Of a DNA stretch of 38,263 bases, positions 1 to 9,898 are shown piece by piece. The position numbers were made by a program, and so were the translations under genes. The stretch lies in NCBI GenBank assembly GCA_009782285.1, contig WRJK01000018.1, positions 1 through 38,263 of the forward strand, given 5' to 3'. The notes under the pieces were generated by a model that was given only the letters and a program-made list of their open reading frames with translations, searched no databases and was not told the origin of the DNA. Source of the stretch: Clostridiales bacterium. Lineage in GTDB: Bacteria > Bacillota > Clostridia > Peptostreptococcales > Anaerovoracaceae. The stretch's first letter is position 1. Every line of letters starts with the position of its first letter.

Positions 1-886
1 CCGGCAGCCAAATGCCAACTTTTGAGTCGAAAGCTGCACGGTAGTCCACGTTGTTGAAAGTGTATCCGCTTGAAGACCAGCCGCCCGTTCCGAATACTGC
101 TGCTACGTAGGGGTGGTTGTTTACGATCGTGCGGCCTTGCGAACCTGAAACTGTCGTACCGCCAAAGCTCAGGCCTCCCGTCAGTTCAGTGTACCCTGGC
201 ATAGCCAGTATTCCTGTGCCTGTGCCCACGCCTGTGCCCGTGTTCGCGTCTGCGTAAACCTTGATCTCTGCAATGTTAAAGACGTCAGGCATGCCGGAAG
301 TGCCGATCAGGCGATAGTACTTGTACGCTTTGCTGGCGTCCAGCCCGTCCGCAGTCGACACGTTGGTTGCACCGCTAGTGTTGACTCTGCTTACAGTATA
401 AAGCGTAGTGTAGTTCACGCCGTTGTCCGACCCTTGGAACTGTGCACCCACAAGCCGGTTCGTAGAATAGCCTTGGCGCGGCATCAGTGCAATTTGCGTG
501 ACTTTCTGAGCTGTCTTGAACTCAATCCCGGCGTATCCGAGTTTGGCACCGTCGAAATAGCTGGCACCGGTCTGCCCGTCGCCGACTGCCGAGTCAAAAG
601 CTGCGCGGTAGTCCACGTTGTTGAAGGTGTAGCTGCCGTTTGACGACCAGCCGCCAGTCCCAAAGACGGCAGCGGCGTACTCGTGGTTGTTCACAGTTGT
701 GCGCCCTTGCGAACCTGAAACCGTAGTCGCGCCAAACTGTAAACCCCCTGTCAATTCAACGTAGCCCTGCAGGCCGTAAACGGCCTGCACGTTGTACGTC
801 GCCCCTGATGTGAACACTGCTAGGGTGAGCACCATGGCTGCAGTTAGAACCATAGCCATCACTTTTGTTCTTTTTTTGTTAATCAT
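1..886 (-). CDS. Secreted protein with tandem F5/8 type C-like (CBM32-like) modules, 3'-truncated by window edge
   Basis: The frame is open from an ATG at 886 to the window edge, giving about 295 visible residues and no stop. A GAGGG ribosome binding site lies just upstream. Residues 1-35 form a Sec signal peptide (basic MINKKRTK start, then a hydrophobic stretch ending near VQA). Residues of about 40-230 form one module with features of discoidin/F5/8 type C domains, such as PRQGYSTNR, FQGSDNG and a closing AEIKVY strand. After a short GTGTG linker a second copy starts and runs off the edge. The start of each copy is strongly conserved (ELTGGL, VSGSQGRT, VFGTGGWSS, FNNVDYRAAFDS). Such modules usually bind carbohydrate. 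It begins 53 bp after the stop of the upstream GH36-like gene with no terminator seen, so co-transcription is likely. Whether it ends in a dockerin cannot be seen. Confidence 0.8.
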   Translation of the reverse strand, partial: MINKKRTKVMAMVLTAAMVLTLAVFTSGATYNVQAVYGLQGYVELTGGLQFGATTVSGSQGRTTVNNHEYAAAVFGTGGWSSNGSYTFNNVDYRAAFDSAVGDGQTGASYFDGAKLGYAGIEFKTAQKVTQIALMPRQGYSTNRLVGAQFQGSDNGVNYTTLYTVSRVNTSGATNVSTADGLDASKAYKYYRLIGTSGMPDVFNIAEIKVYADANTGTGVGTGTGILAMPGYTELTGGLSFGGTTVSGSQGRTIVNNHPYVAAVFGTGGWSSSGYTFNNVDYRAAFDSKVGIWLP

Positions 887-939
887 AATCCCTCTATTCC
901 TTTCTTGTACAAAAATTTAACGTTAAAATCCCCTGGCTG

Positions 940-3900
940 CTATTTGGTGTAGTGTATAAAGAGATCGAGCAGATCGAGCATGTCAATCACCCCGTCTGCA
1001 TTGACGTCACACATACTCGCCGTGACGCCTTTGCCCCTTGAGTCGTTGACCTTAACCAGAGTGTTCCAATTCGTGCTGTCGCTATCGAAACCGCAGTAAA
1101 GCAGCATGATGCCAAGGTCAAGGGCATCGACTACATTGTCCCTGTTCAAATCGTATTTCGAGAAGACGCGTTGGTCTATGTTCGTCACAGCACTGCCTAA
1201 TATCAAGGCGTCAAGGTAGACGGTCGTACCATCGAGCCCTACTGCTGTAAAACCTGTCAGTGTGAAAGCTGCGTCGCCTACGCCTCTTGGCGCAAATATG
1301 AACTTCGCAACGTCAACTGCGGCAACGGACGTTAGCCCGGTTGTGCTCCCTGAAGGAAGCCCAAGTGTGACCGTGCCTTTCCACTTACCGCCTCCGGCAA
1401 ATGACCAGAAGATGTCGCCGAGGGGAGTGAAGCCATTGAGTCCGACAAGGCCTTTGCCCGCCAGCAAATCGCTGTCCACTTCAAATTCCAGCGCAATGTT
1501 CAACAGGTCCTCTGCATTGCGGATCGACACGGTGAATTCCACGTCTCTTTCGATGCCGCTCTCGGCGTCCGCACTCACGCTTGCGTAGACCGTATCCAGC
1601 GGGACTGCTTTCAAAAGCAGGCTCTCGGTGAAATTGACGTTGAGGGTGATTACCCCGTTTGCGTCCGCTTGATGCACTGCTTCGTAAGTGTTGTCGTAAT
1701 ACTCAGTTATCTTGTAAAGGAATCCCGGTTCAAGCCCGCGGAGCTCTGCAGGGCCAGTGTAGTTCATGGTGGTCTCGCCGCCGCCCGCGTACGCGCTCCC
1801 GCTGGTAAAGCTGCTCACCGGCGCATTTGAGGCAAAGACGCTGTAGTACTTGGTGTTCGTTGCCGGCTTGTCGTATGCCAGTATTTCGGGGTATTCAAAT
1901 CCGAACTTGTACATATCCATGTAGTATGCGCTCGGTATACCCTCTGCAACTGCTGTCTGGAAAGCTTTTACCTTGGCTGCTGTGATGGTGCTGGCAGCCC
2001 AGAATTTCGATTCCATAACATATCCTGCACCCATAAGGCTCTTTACCCTGTTGCCGAAGTTCTCGACATGGTCGCTCACAGCTGTGGCGTTGTCGCCGTA
2101 AAGGCCCTTCCACATCCTGATGGAGTATCGCGCCTTTCGGACGTTGCTGCTTCCGGGGTCGCCGGTTATCGGACGGTTCGTGCCGTTTTGAGTAAAGAAG
2201 CTCATCATCGTGCCGCACTGGCAATGCTTCATCCAAGGATCCTCGCCCAGAATGGCTTTTGCCTTGTCATAGATGTATTTCCAGTACAATGCGTAATTCT
2301 CAAACCCGGCGTTCGGGTTGCCGTCATGGCCATGGCCTATAGCAAGGCATGGTTGCGTGCCCCACTGGGTGTCGATCTTGAGGCCGTCAAAGCCATACTC
2401 GCCAAATATCAGGTTGCAGAAATAATCCGTGTACTCGTCCAAAACCCTTGGGTTGCCGAGACATAGCTCGCCTGTTCCGTTCTGTGGGTAGTATCCGGTC
2501 TGCCTTCTGTACTGCGGCCTAGGTTGGTCTGGCAGGAGCTGACCTGTGGCCGGGTCGAATTCCACTGCGTTTGCAGTAATCAAATAGTCGGGGTGGGCCA
2601 GCGTAAACGGCGTGTCAATCTGGATGTTCCTGCCGCTTATGACCGCACCGCTTCCTGCTATCGCGCTTGACCAGCCGGTATCGCTGCCTGGATGCAGATA
2701 TACGCTCATCGGCATGCACCATGCAGCAGTTTTGAACCCGTGTTCGTGCATAAAGTCGTTCCACGCCCTGACGACCGCTTTTGTGTCTTCATCTGTTTCG
2801 TTTGGCAAGCCAAAATAGCTTGCCACGTCTCTCCACTTGCTCCCGATAGTGATATAGCCGCCTTCGCCGCAACGTTGTGTCTGTTCCAGCAACTGCAAAG
2901 CGGTCATGCCGCTAGTGCCGCCGGGGCTTCTGGATCCTGAGCCGTTGCCACGCGGGTACCATGCCGCGTCAAGTATGATGTATTTCAAGCCCCATTCGTC
3001 AAATGTACCGTCCAGGACGAAATTGATCGACTGCAAGGGGTTGAAGCTCTCGCCGCCGCCCCAGCTTTCCCAAGTATTCATCCAAGCGTCTTCAGGGTAG
3101 TTCGCCGGGTCGGGCGGCGCCAGCCAGTCCGGCTCCAGCTCATGGCCGTTTATGACAAGGTTGGGGATGTAGGACATCGCCTGAGTATACTGTCTGCTGC
3201 CTTGGTAATTGTCGCCTGTGTGAACGCCGACGTAACTCACCCCTGCATCCGTAAGCACTCCTGATTCAAGAGCCTTTCCGGGCCAACCAACCCATGCGTA
3301 TGCTGTGTCGTGGGCGTTGGCTATGCCGCTTCCGCGTGTCGGGAGTTCTCCGCTGCGCACCATGTGAGGCGTGGCGAAGCCGATGGTTATGCCCACGTTT
3401 TCACCCCAGAACACATTGAATGGCAAGCCGCCGTTTTCGCCCCAGAACCAGTTGTTTTTTGAAACGTTGTCACTGTTTGCACACCTTTGGGAATCCATTG
3501 CCGTTGTATTGTTCAGGCCCATCGTATTGAATACTGGTACTACGTAATCAAGGCCCCAGACAAGGGTTGCGCCTTGTTGTGTCCAAAGGCCGGCTTCCCT
3601 TTTGTTGGCGATGTAATCGCCTGCCGGCAGCGGATCATAGATTTTGTAATTGTTTTCTACAAACCTGGCTATGTTCAATGTGCCAGCTCCGTCGTACCTG
3701 TACTTGGAAGCTACAGACACAACGCCGGGGTTCCTGTAAGAAGTCTCAATAACAAGAATACGTGTAAGGTTGGCAGAAGCGCTCTTTCCCGTTACGGTCA
3801 AGCGGTCTCCAGGCCCGAAATACGTTGCTACGTTTGTTTCGTTTGCAAAATCGCTTACTGCAAAATCGTCTATTGCCACTTCGTTCCCTGTTACCGAGCC

Positions 3901-4284
3901 GGTTGATCTGGTTCCGGTCGTCACGTACCCCGACTTGTCGGACAAAAGCTTGGCCGAGCCGTTGTTGAAGTTGGTGGCACCCGTTCCGGTACCCACAGAC
4001 CATGGAAGCCTATTGCTCCAAGCGGTTTGTATCGCCGCAGCAAGCCCGGTAGGAACGATGGGTTCCGGCTTGTTCGTCATGCGCGTGCAACTGCCGTCTG
4101 CTTCAATGCGGTACACTGTCATGGACATGCTGTCGTCAACTTCGACATAGACACCATCTCCGGCTAAGGCTGCTCCTGCTGCGTTGCGGGCAGCTTCCGC
4201 TTCTGAATCTGCCGCTGCTGGGACGACATAAGTCATAACAAGCATCAGCGACAATGCGATAACTAGAAATCTTTTCATTTTCAC
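940..4284 (-). CDS. Secreted clan GH-D (GH36-like) glycosidase with C-terminal cohesin-like domain and dockerin
   Basis: The protein has 1114 aa. Residues 1-25 are a signal peptide (MKMKRFL, hydrophobic core, AAA). The centre resembles alpha-galactosidase-type barrels of clan GH-D: NTWESWGGG near residue 398, a following LKYIILDAAW strand, and GFDGLKIDTQW, whose Asp638 sits where GH36 and GH27 enzymes carry the nucleophile. A later SDHVENFG could supply the acid/base. Substrate is inferred as an alpha-galactoside or similar glycan; the exact family is less certain. Residues of about 900-1035 form a cohesin-like beta-sandwich. Residues 1041-1114 form a dockerin with two calcium loops (DLNRDNVVDALD and DVNADGVIDMLD). 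It ends 53 bp before the F5/8 gene, probably in one operon, and its 5' leader carries the element shared with two other dockerin genes. Confidence 0.8.
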   Translation of the reverse strand: MKMKRFLVIALSLMLVMTYVVPAAADSEAEAARNAAGAALAGDGVYVEVDDSMSMTVYRIEADGSCTRMTNKPEPIVPTGLAAAIQTAWSNRLPWSVGTGTGATNFNNGSAKLLSDKSGYVTTGTRSTGSVTGNEVAIDDFAVSDFANETNVATYFGPGDRLTVTGKSASANLTRILVIETSYRNPGVVSVASKYRYDGAGTLNIARFVENNYKIYDPLPAGDYIANKREAGLWTQQGATLVWGLDYVVPVFNTMGLNNTTAMDSQRCANSDNVSKNNWFWGENGGLPFNVFWGENVGITIGFATPHMVRSGELPTRGSGIANAHDTAYAWVGWPGKALESGVLTDAGVSYVGVHTGDNYQGSRQYTQAMSYIPNLVINGHELEPDWLAPPDPANYPEDAWMNTWESWGGGESFNPLQSINFVLDGTFDEWGLKYIILDAAWYPRGNGSGSRSPGGTSGMTALQLLEQTQRCGEGGYITIGSKWRDVASYFGLPNETDEDTKAVVRAWNDFMHEHGFKTAAWCMPMSVYLHPGSDTGWSSAIAGSGAVISGRNIQIDTPFTLAHPDYLITANAVEFDPATGQLLPDQPRPQYRRQTGYYPQNGTGELCLGNPRVLDEYTDYFCNLIFGEYGFDGLKIDTQWGTQPCLAIGHGHDGNPNAGFENYALYWKYIYDKAKAILGEDPWMKHCQCGTMMSFFTQNGTNRPITGDPGSSNVRKARYSIRMWKGLYGDNATAVSDHVENFGNRVKSLMGAGYVMESKFWAASTITAAKVKAFQTAVAEGIPSAYYMDMYKFGFEYPEILAYDKPATNTKYYSVFASNAPVSSFTSGSAYAGGGETTMNYTGPAELRGLEPGFLYKITEYYDNTYEAVHQADANGVITLNVNFTESLLLKAVPLDTVYASVSADAESGIERDVEFTVSIRNAEDLLNIALEFEVDSDLLAGKGLVGLNGFTPLGDIFWSFAGGGKWKGTVTLGLPSGSTTGLTSVAAVDVAKFIFAPRGVGDAAFTLTGFTAVGLDGTTVYLDALILGSAVTNIDQRVFSKYDLNRDNVVDALDLGIMLLYCGFDSDSTNWNTLVKVNDSRGKGVTASMCDVNADGVIDMLDLLDLFIHYTK

Positions 4285-4311
4285 TTAACCTCCTTATTTA
4301 TTTTCATTCCT

Positions 4312-4384
4312 TGCCTCTTTTGTTCTGTCGTTAAGGTTCGATGTTTTCAGCCTCATTTTTTTGGGAACTTGGCTAACCCTTTTC
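4312..4384 (-). promoter_or_regulatory. Shared leader element, copy 1 (5' of the GH36-like gene)
   Basis: On the transcript strand this reads GGGTTAGCCAAG, then GAGGCTGAAAA, CGAACC, and CAGAACAAAAGAGGCA, ending about 27 nt before the start codon. It aligns over about 70 nt with 27793-27863 and partly with 9899-9967. AGCC pairs with GGCT, and GGTT with AACC outside it, giving a nested stem. Function is unknown; a cis-acting RNA structure is inferred. Confidence 0.55.
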
Positions 4385-4711
4385 ATAATTGTTGGTTATC
4401 TCCCTCCTTTTCAAAAATGCCTCCTTGAGTTTGCTTCCGTTACACATTAGTATCGACAAATATTATACAACACCACCGTTAGGTTATGTGTTAGATTAAA
4501 GCCGCCTGCAAACATATTTTTTGGATATGCCCATGGACATTTGTCCTTTTGCTGTGCTTGCCATTACCGCGAACGTGTTCATTTGTACGGGATGCGTAAT
4601 CATATTGCCAATCGGTGTTTGATTATTGTTAGTTTTTTGTTGGGTAATTGTATTATTCTTCAATTATGTTGTTTTCTAATGATTATTTTTGCAACCTCTT
4701 GGGTGAAACAA
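4385..4711. other. Intergenic region, AT-rich, no gene recognised
   Basis: This stretch lies between the shared leader and the terminator of the GH2 gene. On the minus strand it holds an AAGGAGGGAG tract (near 4400-4415) and a TATAAT at 4467..4462 that may be the -10 of the GH36-like gene. The rest (about 4500-4700) is T-rich. Short frames here have no recognisable product. Confidence 0.5.
4462..4490 (-). promoter_or_regulatory. Weak candidate promoter of the GH36-like gene
   Basis: A perfect TATAAT lies at 4467..4462 on the minus strand, about 180 nt upstream of the start codon. The hexamer 17 bp upstream (CACATA) is a poor -35, so this is less convincing than the other promoters in the window. 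Confidence 0.3.
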
Positions 4712-4744
4712 AGAACCAGCTTGGCCGACAGCCAAGCTGGTTCT
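4712..4744 (-). terminator. Intrinsic terminator downstream of the GH2 gene
   Basis: A perfect 14-bp stem (AGAACCAGCTTGGC with its complement) and a 5-nt loop. On the minus strand it is followed by TTTGTTT, as expected for an intrinsic terminator of the gene ending at 4824. Confidence 0.75.
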
Positions 4745-4771
4745 GGTATTGTTCTGTGCATTTCGGATGGA

Positions 4772-4816
4772 GGGAAGGTTCACGTGTCTTGTTTGGCAAG
4801 ACACAGGAACCTTCCC
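4772..4816 (-). repeat. REP-like palindrome / hairpin just after the GH2 stop codon
   Basis: GGGAAGGTTC and GTGTCTTG pair with CAAGACAC and GAACCTTCCC, giving an 18-bp stem interrupted by one 2x2 mismatch and closed by a 5-nt loop. The layout resembles the hairpin at 14394-14444, which suggests a repeated element that also acts as a terminator. Confidence 0.65.
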
Positions 4817-4823
4817 TATTGTC

Positions 4824-7800
4824 CTATTTGGTATAGTGAATGAACAGGTCGAGCAGGTCAAGCATGTCGATCAAGCCGTCGCTGTTCACGTCGCACATGC
4901 TTGCCGTAACCGGGTTGCCCCATGCGTCGTTGACTTTGACAAAGACTGCCCAATCCGGGGAATCTGCGTCAAACCCGCAGTACAGGAGCATGATACCAAG
5001 GTCGAGGGCGTCAACCACGCCGTCCCTGTTCAGGTCGTATTTCGACCTGGCAATTATTGTGGTGGCTTTGCCGTTCTCAATGAACGACCCAACGAATTTC
5101 GTCGTGCCGTTCAGGAACACGAGCCTTGCCGACGTTATCGCCATGGCTGCGTTGCCAAACCCCTTTGGCGTGTAGGTGAATTTTGCAATGTCCACAGGGG
5201 CTGCAGATGTCAGGCCGGTGGTGGTTCCGGAAGGCAGCGCCAGTGTTACAGTGCCCTTCCAGTTGTTGTCGCCGGCAAAGGTCCACAGAATGTTGTTCAT
5301 GGCGTCGAAGCCGTTTAGCCCCTCAAGCCCTTTGCCTGCAAGCATGCTGCCGTCAATGATGAATTCCAGCTCAACCGCCAGCACGTCCACTGCGCCTGCC
5401 AGCGAAACAGTGTAGCAGGCGTCATTGTTGATGTAGCTCACTAAGTCTGTGTTCAAAGCTATCGTTGTGATTGGGGTATCGCTTATTGTAAGTACGGCTG
5501 GAGCGTCGATCGCATCCAGCTCGAGCGTATACTTGTCGCCAGCTGCGACGACTTTGTCATTTACGTCAACCATATCCAAGTACACGAACAGCCTTTCGTC
5601 TAGTTCGATGTTGATCTTGTCGCCATAGAACGCGTACGCGGTCTTTTTGACAGGAGCGTCGCCGGTTAAGATTGTTTTGCCATTGACAGTCGCCTTCAGG
5701 CCGTCTCCGCCAATAAACTCAACGTTAACGTGATTGAAGGTGTGGTAGATTTCTACCGAAGTCAGCGAGAACCTATCAAGCCGTGCCCTGAGCACTACCT
5801 GGTCGTTCAGCCTGCCGCTCGTTGGATCCCAACCACTGTCCCTGCCGTAGCCGGCACCGCGGAGAAGGCGCCCGGAGGCGTTTTGCACACCATACGGATC
5901 CGACGCGCCGGTGACACCGTCAGGTATGAGCCTGATGTGGCGCGCAGTGTAAGCCTTGTCAAGCAGGATTTCCACGATATAGGAGCGCGATTTGGTATTG
6001 TCGTATGTTTCGTCGTACAGAAGGTTGTTCCAATCGGCTGTCTCTCCCGTTGCGGCAGAAATCTGAAGCCTTACCCTGTCGGGCACCCCGCGGCCGACGA
6101 GGCACGGGTTCCATTCTTGATATGAATTTTCATTCCAGCGGCTGATCACCTTGTCAAAAGTCTGTGCCGATCCCAAGTTGGTGTAATGGGCGCTCCCGAC
6201 AGGTATCTGGGCATAGCCGGTGGTGGAGGACGTGGCGCCGTCAGCCATGATGCTGTCGAGGACAGAATTTGCCCTCTCGTTGGCAAACGTTACGAAAGTG
6301 GCATTCGTAATACGCGTTGGCGCGTTTCCGGTGTTTGTAGCCATGGTGTTGGGACCGGTGGCGTTGCTGGCAACTGTAGCTACGCTGCTGCCCACGTTTC
6401 TCGCCAAGTTTGTTGTTCTGCTGGTTTGTGTTTGCGGTGCAAGACCCCATGCCGCCCATTCGTCGGAATCGGGGTCGCCCGGCACATAATTGTTGCCGCG
6501 GCTTAGGTTTCGTTCTTCTCCGCTTATTATGTTGTTGTAGCAGTCAACTCCAATGTACGCGTCCTTGCCGCCAAGGTTGTCTGCAAAATGCCATATTGTT
6601 ATCGTGCGAGACTCACCCGGATACAGTGTTATTAGGTTGTCGTCGTAGTTTACCGGAGTCATGTTTGCTTTTGTGCTGTCTGTATATGCCTTCATCTCGA
6701 TGCCAAAAGCGATGTCTCCTGTTGGGTTGGTTATGGTTACCGTTTGTTCCCACATGCTCTTGTCGCCTGCCCTGAACCCACCGGGATTCCTCTGCACTGT
6801 CAAGTCAACTTTGGGAAGCATGTTAACCTGGGTAAGGTCGGCTGCCTGTGACATTGCGCGCCCTGCGCTCGACTGGGTCGAGATAACTTCGCGCTTGCGA
6901 GCGACTGCATAGTCGTTGCGGCTGAACAGCCCACCATCTTTGTCTCTCAGTTCGAGCGACACAAAGTAAACGTCTGTCGTCGGCTTAATAAGGGAGCCTA
7001 CTATGTCGGCATTGCTCCAAAGGTCGAGGTTTCCTGATGCGCCTGCGGCCCTTCGCCCTGCGGCGTTGGCGGTTGAGTATTGGGTATAGAACGGCTCAAA
7101 GCTGCCCTCGAACCAATCGTCGCCGTTTCGCTGATTGGGGACAAACCCGGTTAGCCTGTCTATTGTCGTGCCTGACCAGCTTGTCACGCCGTCTGCCGGA
7201 AGGTTAAACGTTTTTTTCAGCGTTTCATTGATCTGGTCGCCGTATATGTCATAAACCTTGAGTGTCGCGGTTGCCCCGTTAACTGCTTCGCGAGTGTTGT
7301 TCATTGCAAACGCTTTTCTGCTAAATTGGTCGTACGCTACATGAACAGGAGTGTTGCCCTTCGCTGAACCGAACGAGTTGCCAATTGGGTGCAGGTAGAA
7401 GTCGAACTGGTTCCAGAACGTGCTTGGCCTTGGCGAGTTGAGCATCCAGTTTACAAACCCCGTCCCCTTGCTGAAGCGCGTCACGTGCAGTGCTTCGTGG
7501 ATAGCCCTTTGCTGGTCGTACTGGAACAGCTGGGCGCGAATGTTGTATTCATCAATAGTATTTGAAGGGCCGAACGCGCTTTCGACGTACAAATTGCTTA
7601 CGTCTAGGGATTCGAAGCACCCGCCGCGCGCATTAAGGTAATTCCAATGGTTGTAGTTGCCTGGCCCGGCGCCCAAAGCGCCTCCGTTGCCTTTGTTGTA
7701 TGGCCACCAATTCTCTTCGGGGAGTACCTTTTTCAGCGTTTCAAGCGTAGGTATGCCCATGCCGCCGGCAGTTTCCGAATAGAACCCGATCAACCCGCCA

Positions 7801-9872
7801 TAAGCTCCAGTCGAGTTGTCCGTTGGGCTGAGCCCCTGATAGAATTTCCCAGGCGGAACGGTTTCATACCCGCCGCCCATAGTCAATCCTGAGCCGGCGC
7901 CTGACAGAACCGAGGCGCCAGAGGTGGCTGCGGCAAGCGTGTTCCCGATTTGGAACCATCTTACCCGTCCGGCAATTTCCCACATCTTTCTTTCTATGTT
8001 CGCGCCTGATGGGTTGGCTGCGGTCGCACCGTTGCTCTTCGTGCGGTCGGAACCGTTAAGGAATGCCCACCCGGCAGCATGGCTCCTAAGTATGCGCATT
8101 TGGGAATAAACGGATTCATAGATTATCATGCGTTCTGCGCTGGAGAATCCCTGAGCAGCCACTTCGTTGCGGTCGCAGCACATGAACCCGGTCATGAGGA
8201 GCAGCCCGGCTTCATCCATTAAGTCATACAGTTTTTCAGAAAAGAACTTGCCCTCGTCGCGCCACATGTTGTGGCCCATTGTTTTCACAATTTCCACGAA
8301 GTTTTTGTTTGCCAAGTCGTCCATGCGGTAGAAATGGTCAAGCGCGCCGAAGCCGCCGCCTTTCATCACGACAGGCTGATGGTTAATGAATACCTGAAGG
8401 CCAATCGTGCCGCTTGAGTTTGTGTTGTTAATTTCGTGTCGCAATTCCCTTATCCCGAAACGATGGGTGAGTGTGTCCGAAACGACGCCGTCAACGGTGA
8501 TTGTGTAATCTACCGTGTACAGCGGCTGGCCGCCTGCCCCGTTGGTCCACCAGAGCTGGGCGTTCGGGATCAAGAAGTCTTCAAAAAGTGGAATGTCCCA
8601 GTTGTAGGCTTTTGCGGGCATTGTTGCGCTAACGTTGGAGAATGTGCCGTTCGGGATTGGCACTCCGTCCGGGCCTTTTACAACGCCGCTCAGCAGCGCA
8701 GTTACCGGGGCGTTTGTCATGTTGGAGGCGTTGACGTAGAGGGAGAGCGCGGCGTCGCCGTTGCCGCCCGGAGTCACTGTGCCTTCGATAACTTTTGCAG
8801 CCGCCATTGGATTGGCGAGGCGCACCGCTCCAGTTATGTCGAGGGAAGCGGCGCCGGTCAAGCCCATGTTGTTGTCAGATGTCGTGGGGTGCCAGTCGTG
8901 CCAGAAGGGGCCGAAGTCGGCAACGTTGAACATCCTCTTCACCTTGATCCTGATAGTGTTCACTCCAGGCTTTACAAGATCAGTAATATTGATGTCGTAT
9001 GTGCGGAAAGCGCCAATAAACAAGTTTTTGTACTTGTCGAAATCGCCATGCCCGAACTGGGCAACTGAGGAAAGCTTCCCACCGGATTCGTTTTCGTTAC
9101 CGTCTGACTGCGACAGGTAGCCGGAGCCTACGGGCCTTCCAAAGTTCGTGTTGGTTGCGGTTTCAGACAGCGCCTGAGTAAGGCCGATGTTGTTGGTGTT
9201 GTAAACAAACGGTGGCGGCGGATTGCTGCCTGCAGTGTATTCCGGGTAAGTAGCCCGGTCTACGCTCTCTTTGTTCATTACTTCCTTAACGTCTTTAATG
9301 TTTGTGTTTTCATTGAAGAGCTGTGTGCCGTTTACATAGACTTCACCTTGGTAGCTCATGTTTTTTAAGTTGAGGTTGAAGAAATTGTCAACTTGGTCTG
9401 CGCCTACATTGAAATCAATGCTGTACCACCACCAGCCGGCAAAGTCGTCCCTGGGAATATGCTGCATATTTCCGTCAAAATAGACGTCTCTTTCGCCTTC
9501 GTTGTTGGGTACGAAAACATCGTCGTACACTCCTGCATCAAGCAGGTTGCCGAGAACCGTGCCTGGCACCTTGGCGGGAATCCAGTTCGCGGTGCTCACA
9601 GTCGGCGCAGAGGCGTCGCCCGCGCCGGCAGCCTTCCAAGGCGCAATCGAAATTGCGCCCTCTGGCGCTATTTTCCAGTCTTCCAGTTCGACAGTCCATG
9701 AACCTGCGACGGCTGCACTGGAAGCAGTGGCTTCCTGTTCAGTCTCAACGACGTCAGTGGCTGTTACGTCAGCCTCAAAAGGCTCGTCGGTAAACGCGGC
9801 GAAGCCGGAAGACGCCGGCAGCAAAAGAACAAGTGCCAGAAGAACGCTTAAAAATTTGTGTCTGGGTTTCAT
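4824..9872 (-). CDS. Secreted GH2 exo-beta-D-glucosaminidase-like enzyme with discoidin-like, cohesin-like and dockerin domains
   Basis: The start is the ATG at 9872: AGGAGG lies 7 nt upstream and a signal peptide follows at once (MKPRHKF, hydrophobic run, SSGFA). The open frame continues 54 codons further upstream to a GTG, but that part is leader sequence. This gives 1682 aa. The N-terminal half has GH2 architecture: a sugar-binding beta-sandwich, an immunoglobulin-like domain ending FGIREL, and a TIM barrel. The barrel matches exo-beta-D-glucosaminidases (CsxA type): LNGSD with Asp609 in the acid/base position, where most GH2 enzymes have NE, SETAGG with nucleophile Glu700, and the later WMLNSP. 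Chitosan-type or glucosaminide substrates are therefore likely. A discoidin-like region (about 1130-1370), a cohesin-like domain (about 1470-1600) and a dockerin (1609-1682) follow. Confidence 0.85.
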   Translation of the reverse strand: MKPRHKFLSVLLALVLLLPASSGFAAFTDEPFEADVTATDVVETEQEATASSAAVAGSWTVELEDWKIAPEGAISIAPWKAAGAGDASAPTVSTANWIPAKVPGTVLGNLLDAGVYDDVFVPNNEGERDVYFDGNMQHIPRDDFAGWWWYSIDFNVGADQVDNFFNLNLKNMSYQGEVYVNGTQLFNENTNIKDVKEVMNKESVDRATYPEYTAGSNPPPPFVYNTNNIGLTQALSETATNTNFGRPVGSGYLSQSDGNENESGGKLSSVAQFGHGDFDKYKNLFIGAFRTYDINITDLVKPGVNTIRIKVKRMFNVADFGPFWHDWHPTTSDNNMGLTGAASLDITGAVRLANPMAAAKVIEGTVTPGGNGDAALSLYVNASNMTNAPVTALLSGVVKGPDGVPIPNGTFSNVSATMPAKAYNWDIPLFEDFLIPNAQLWWTNGAGGQPLYTVDYTITVDGVVSDTLTHRFGIRELRHEINNTNSSGTIGLQVFINHQPVVMKGGGFGALDHFYRMDDLANKNFVEIVKTMGHNMWRDEGKFFSEKLYDLMDEAGLLLMTGFMCCDRNEVAAQGFSSAERMIIYESVYSQMRILRSHAAGWAFLNGSDRTKSNGATAANPSGANIERKMWEIAGRVRWFQIGNTLAAATSGASVLSGAGSGLTMGGGYETVPPGKFYQGLSPTDNSTGAYGGLIGFYSETAGGMGIPTLETLKKVLPEENWWPYNKGNGGALGAGPGNYNHWNYLNARGGCFESLDVSNLYVESAFGPSNTIDEYNIRAQLFQYDQQRAIHEALHVTRFSKGTGFVNWMLNSPRPSTFWNQFDFYLHPIGNSFGSAKGNTPVHVAYDQFSRKAFAMNNTREAVNGATATLKVYDIYGDQINETLKKTFNLPADGVTSWSGTTIDRLTGFVPNQRNGDDWFEGSFEPFYTQYSTANAAGRRAAGASGNLDLWSNADIVGSLIKPTTDVYFVSLELRDKDGGLFSRNDYAVARKREVISTQSSAGRAMSQAADLTQVNMLPKVDLTVQRNPGGFRAGDKSMWEQTVTITNPTGDIAFGIEMKAYTDSTKANMTPVNYDDNLITLYPGESRTITIWHFADNLGGKDAYIGVDCYNNIISGEERNLSRGNNYVPGDPDSDEWAAWGLAPQTQTSRTTNLARNVGSSVATVASNATGPNTMATNTGNAPTRITNATFVTFANERANSVLDSIMADGATSSTTGYAQIPVGSAHYTNLGSAQTFDKVISRWNENSYQEWNPCLVGRGVPDRVRLQISAATGETADWNNLLYDETYDNTKSRSYIVEILLDKAYTARHIRLIPDGVTGASDPYGVQNASGRLLRGAGYGRDSGWDPTSGRLNDQVVLRARLDRFSLTSVEIYHTFNHVNVEFIGGDGLKATVNGKTILTGDAPVKKTAYAFYGDKINIELDERLFVYLDMVDVNDKVVAAGDKYTLELDAIDAPAVLTISDTPITTIALNTDLVSYINNDACYTVSLAGAVDVLAVELEFIIDGSMLAGKGLEGLNGFDAMNNILWTFAGDNNWKGTVTLALPSGTTTGLTSAAPVDIAKFTYTPKGFGNAAMAITSARLVFLNGTTKFVGSFIENGKATTIIARSKYDLNRDGVVDALDLGIMLLYCGFDADSPDWAVFVKVNDAWGNPVTASMCDVNSDGLIDMLDLLDLFIHYTK

Positions 9873-9898
9873 TTTGTTTCCTCCTAAATAAATTTTGT

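Noticed and set aside
4312-4384. Leader peptide encoded in the shared leader element
   Set aside because: Copies 2 and 3 could encode similar peptides (SEAEN-EPQ and SEAEK-EPQ), but copy 1 has a stop in the matching frame, so peptide conservation is not supported.
4749-5318. Long plus-strand open frames opposite the dockerin genes, recurring at each dockerin
   Set aside because: They mirror the conserved dockerin codons on the other strand, have no ribosome binding site and no recognisable product.
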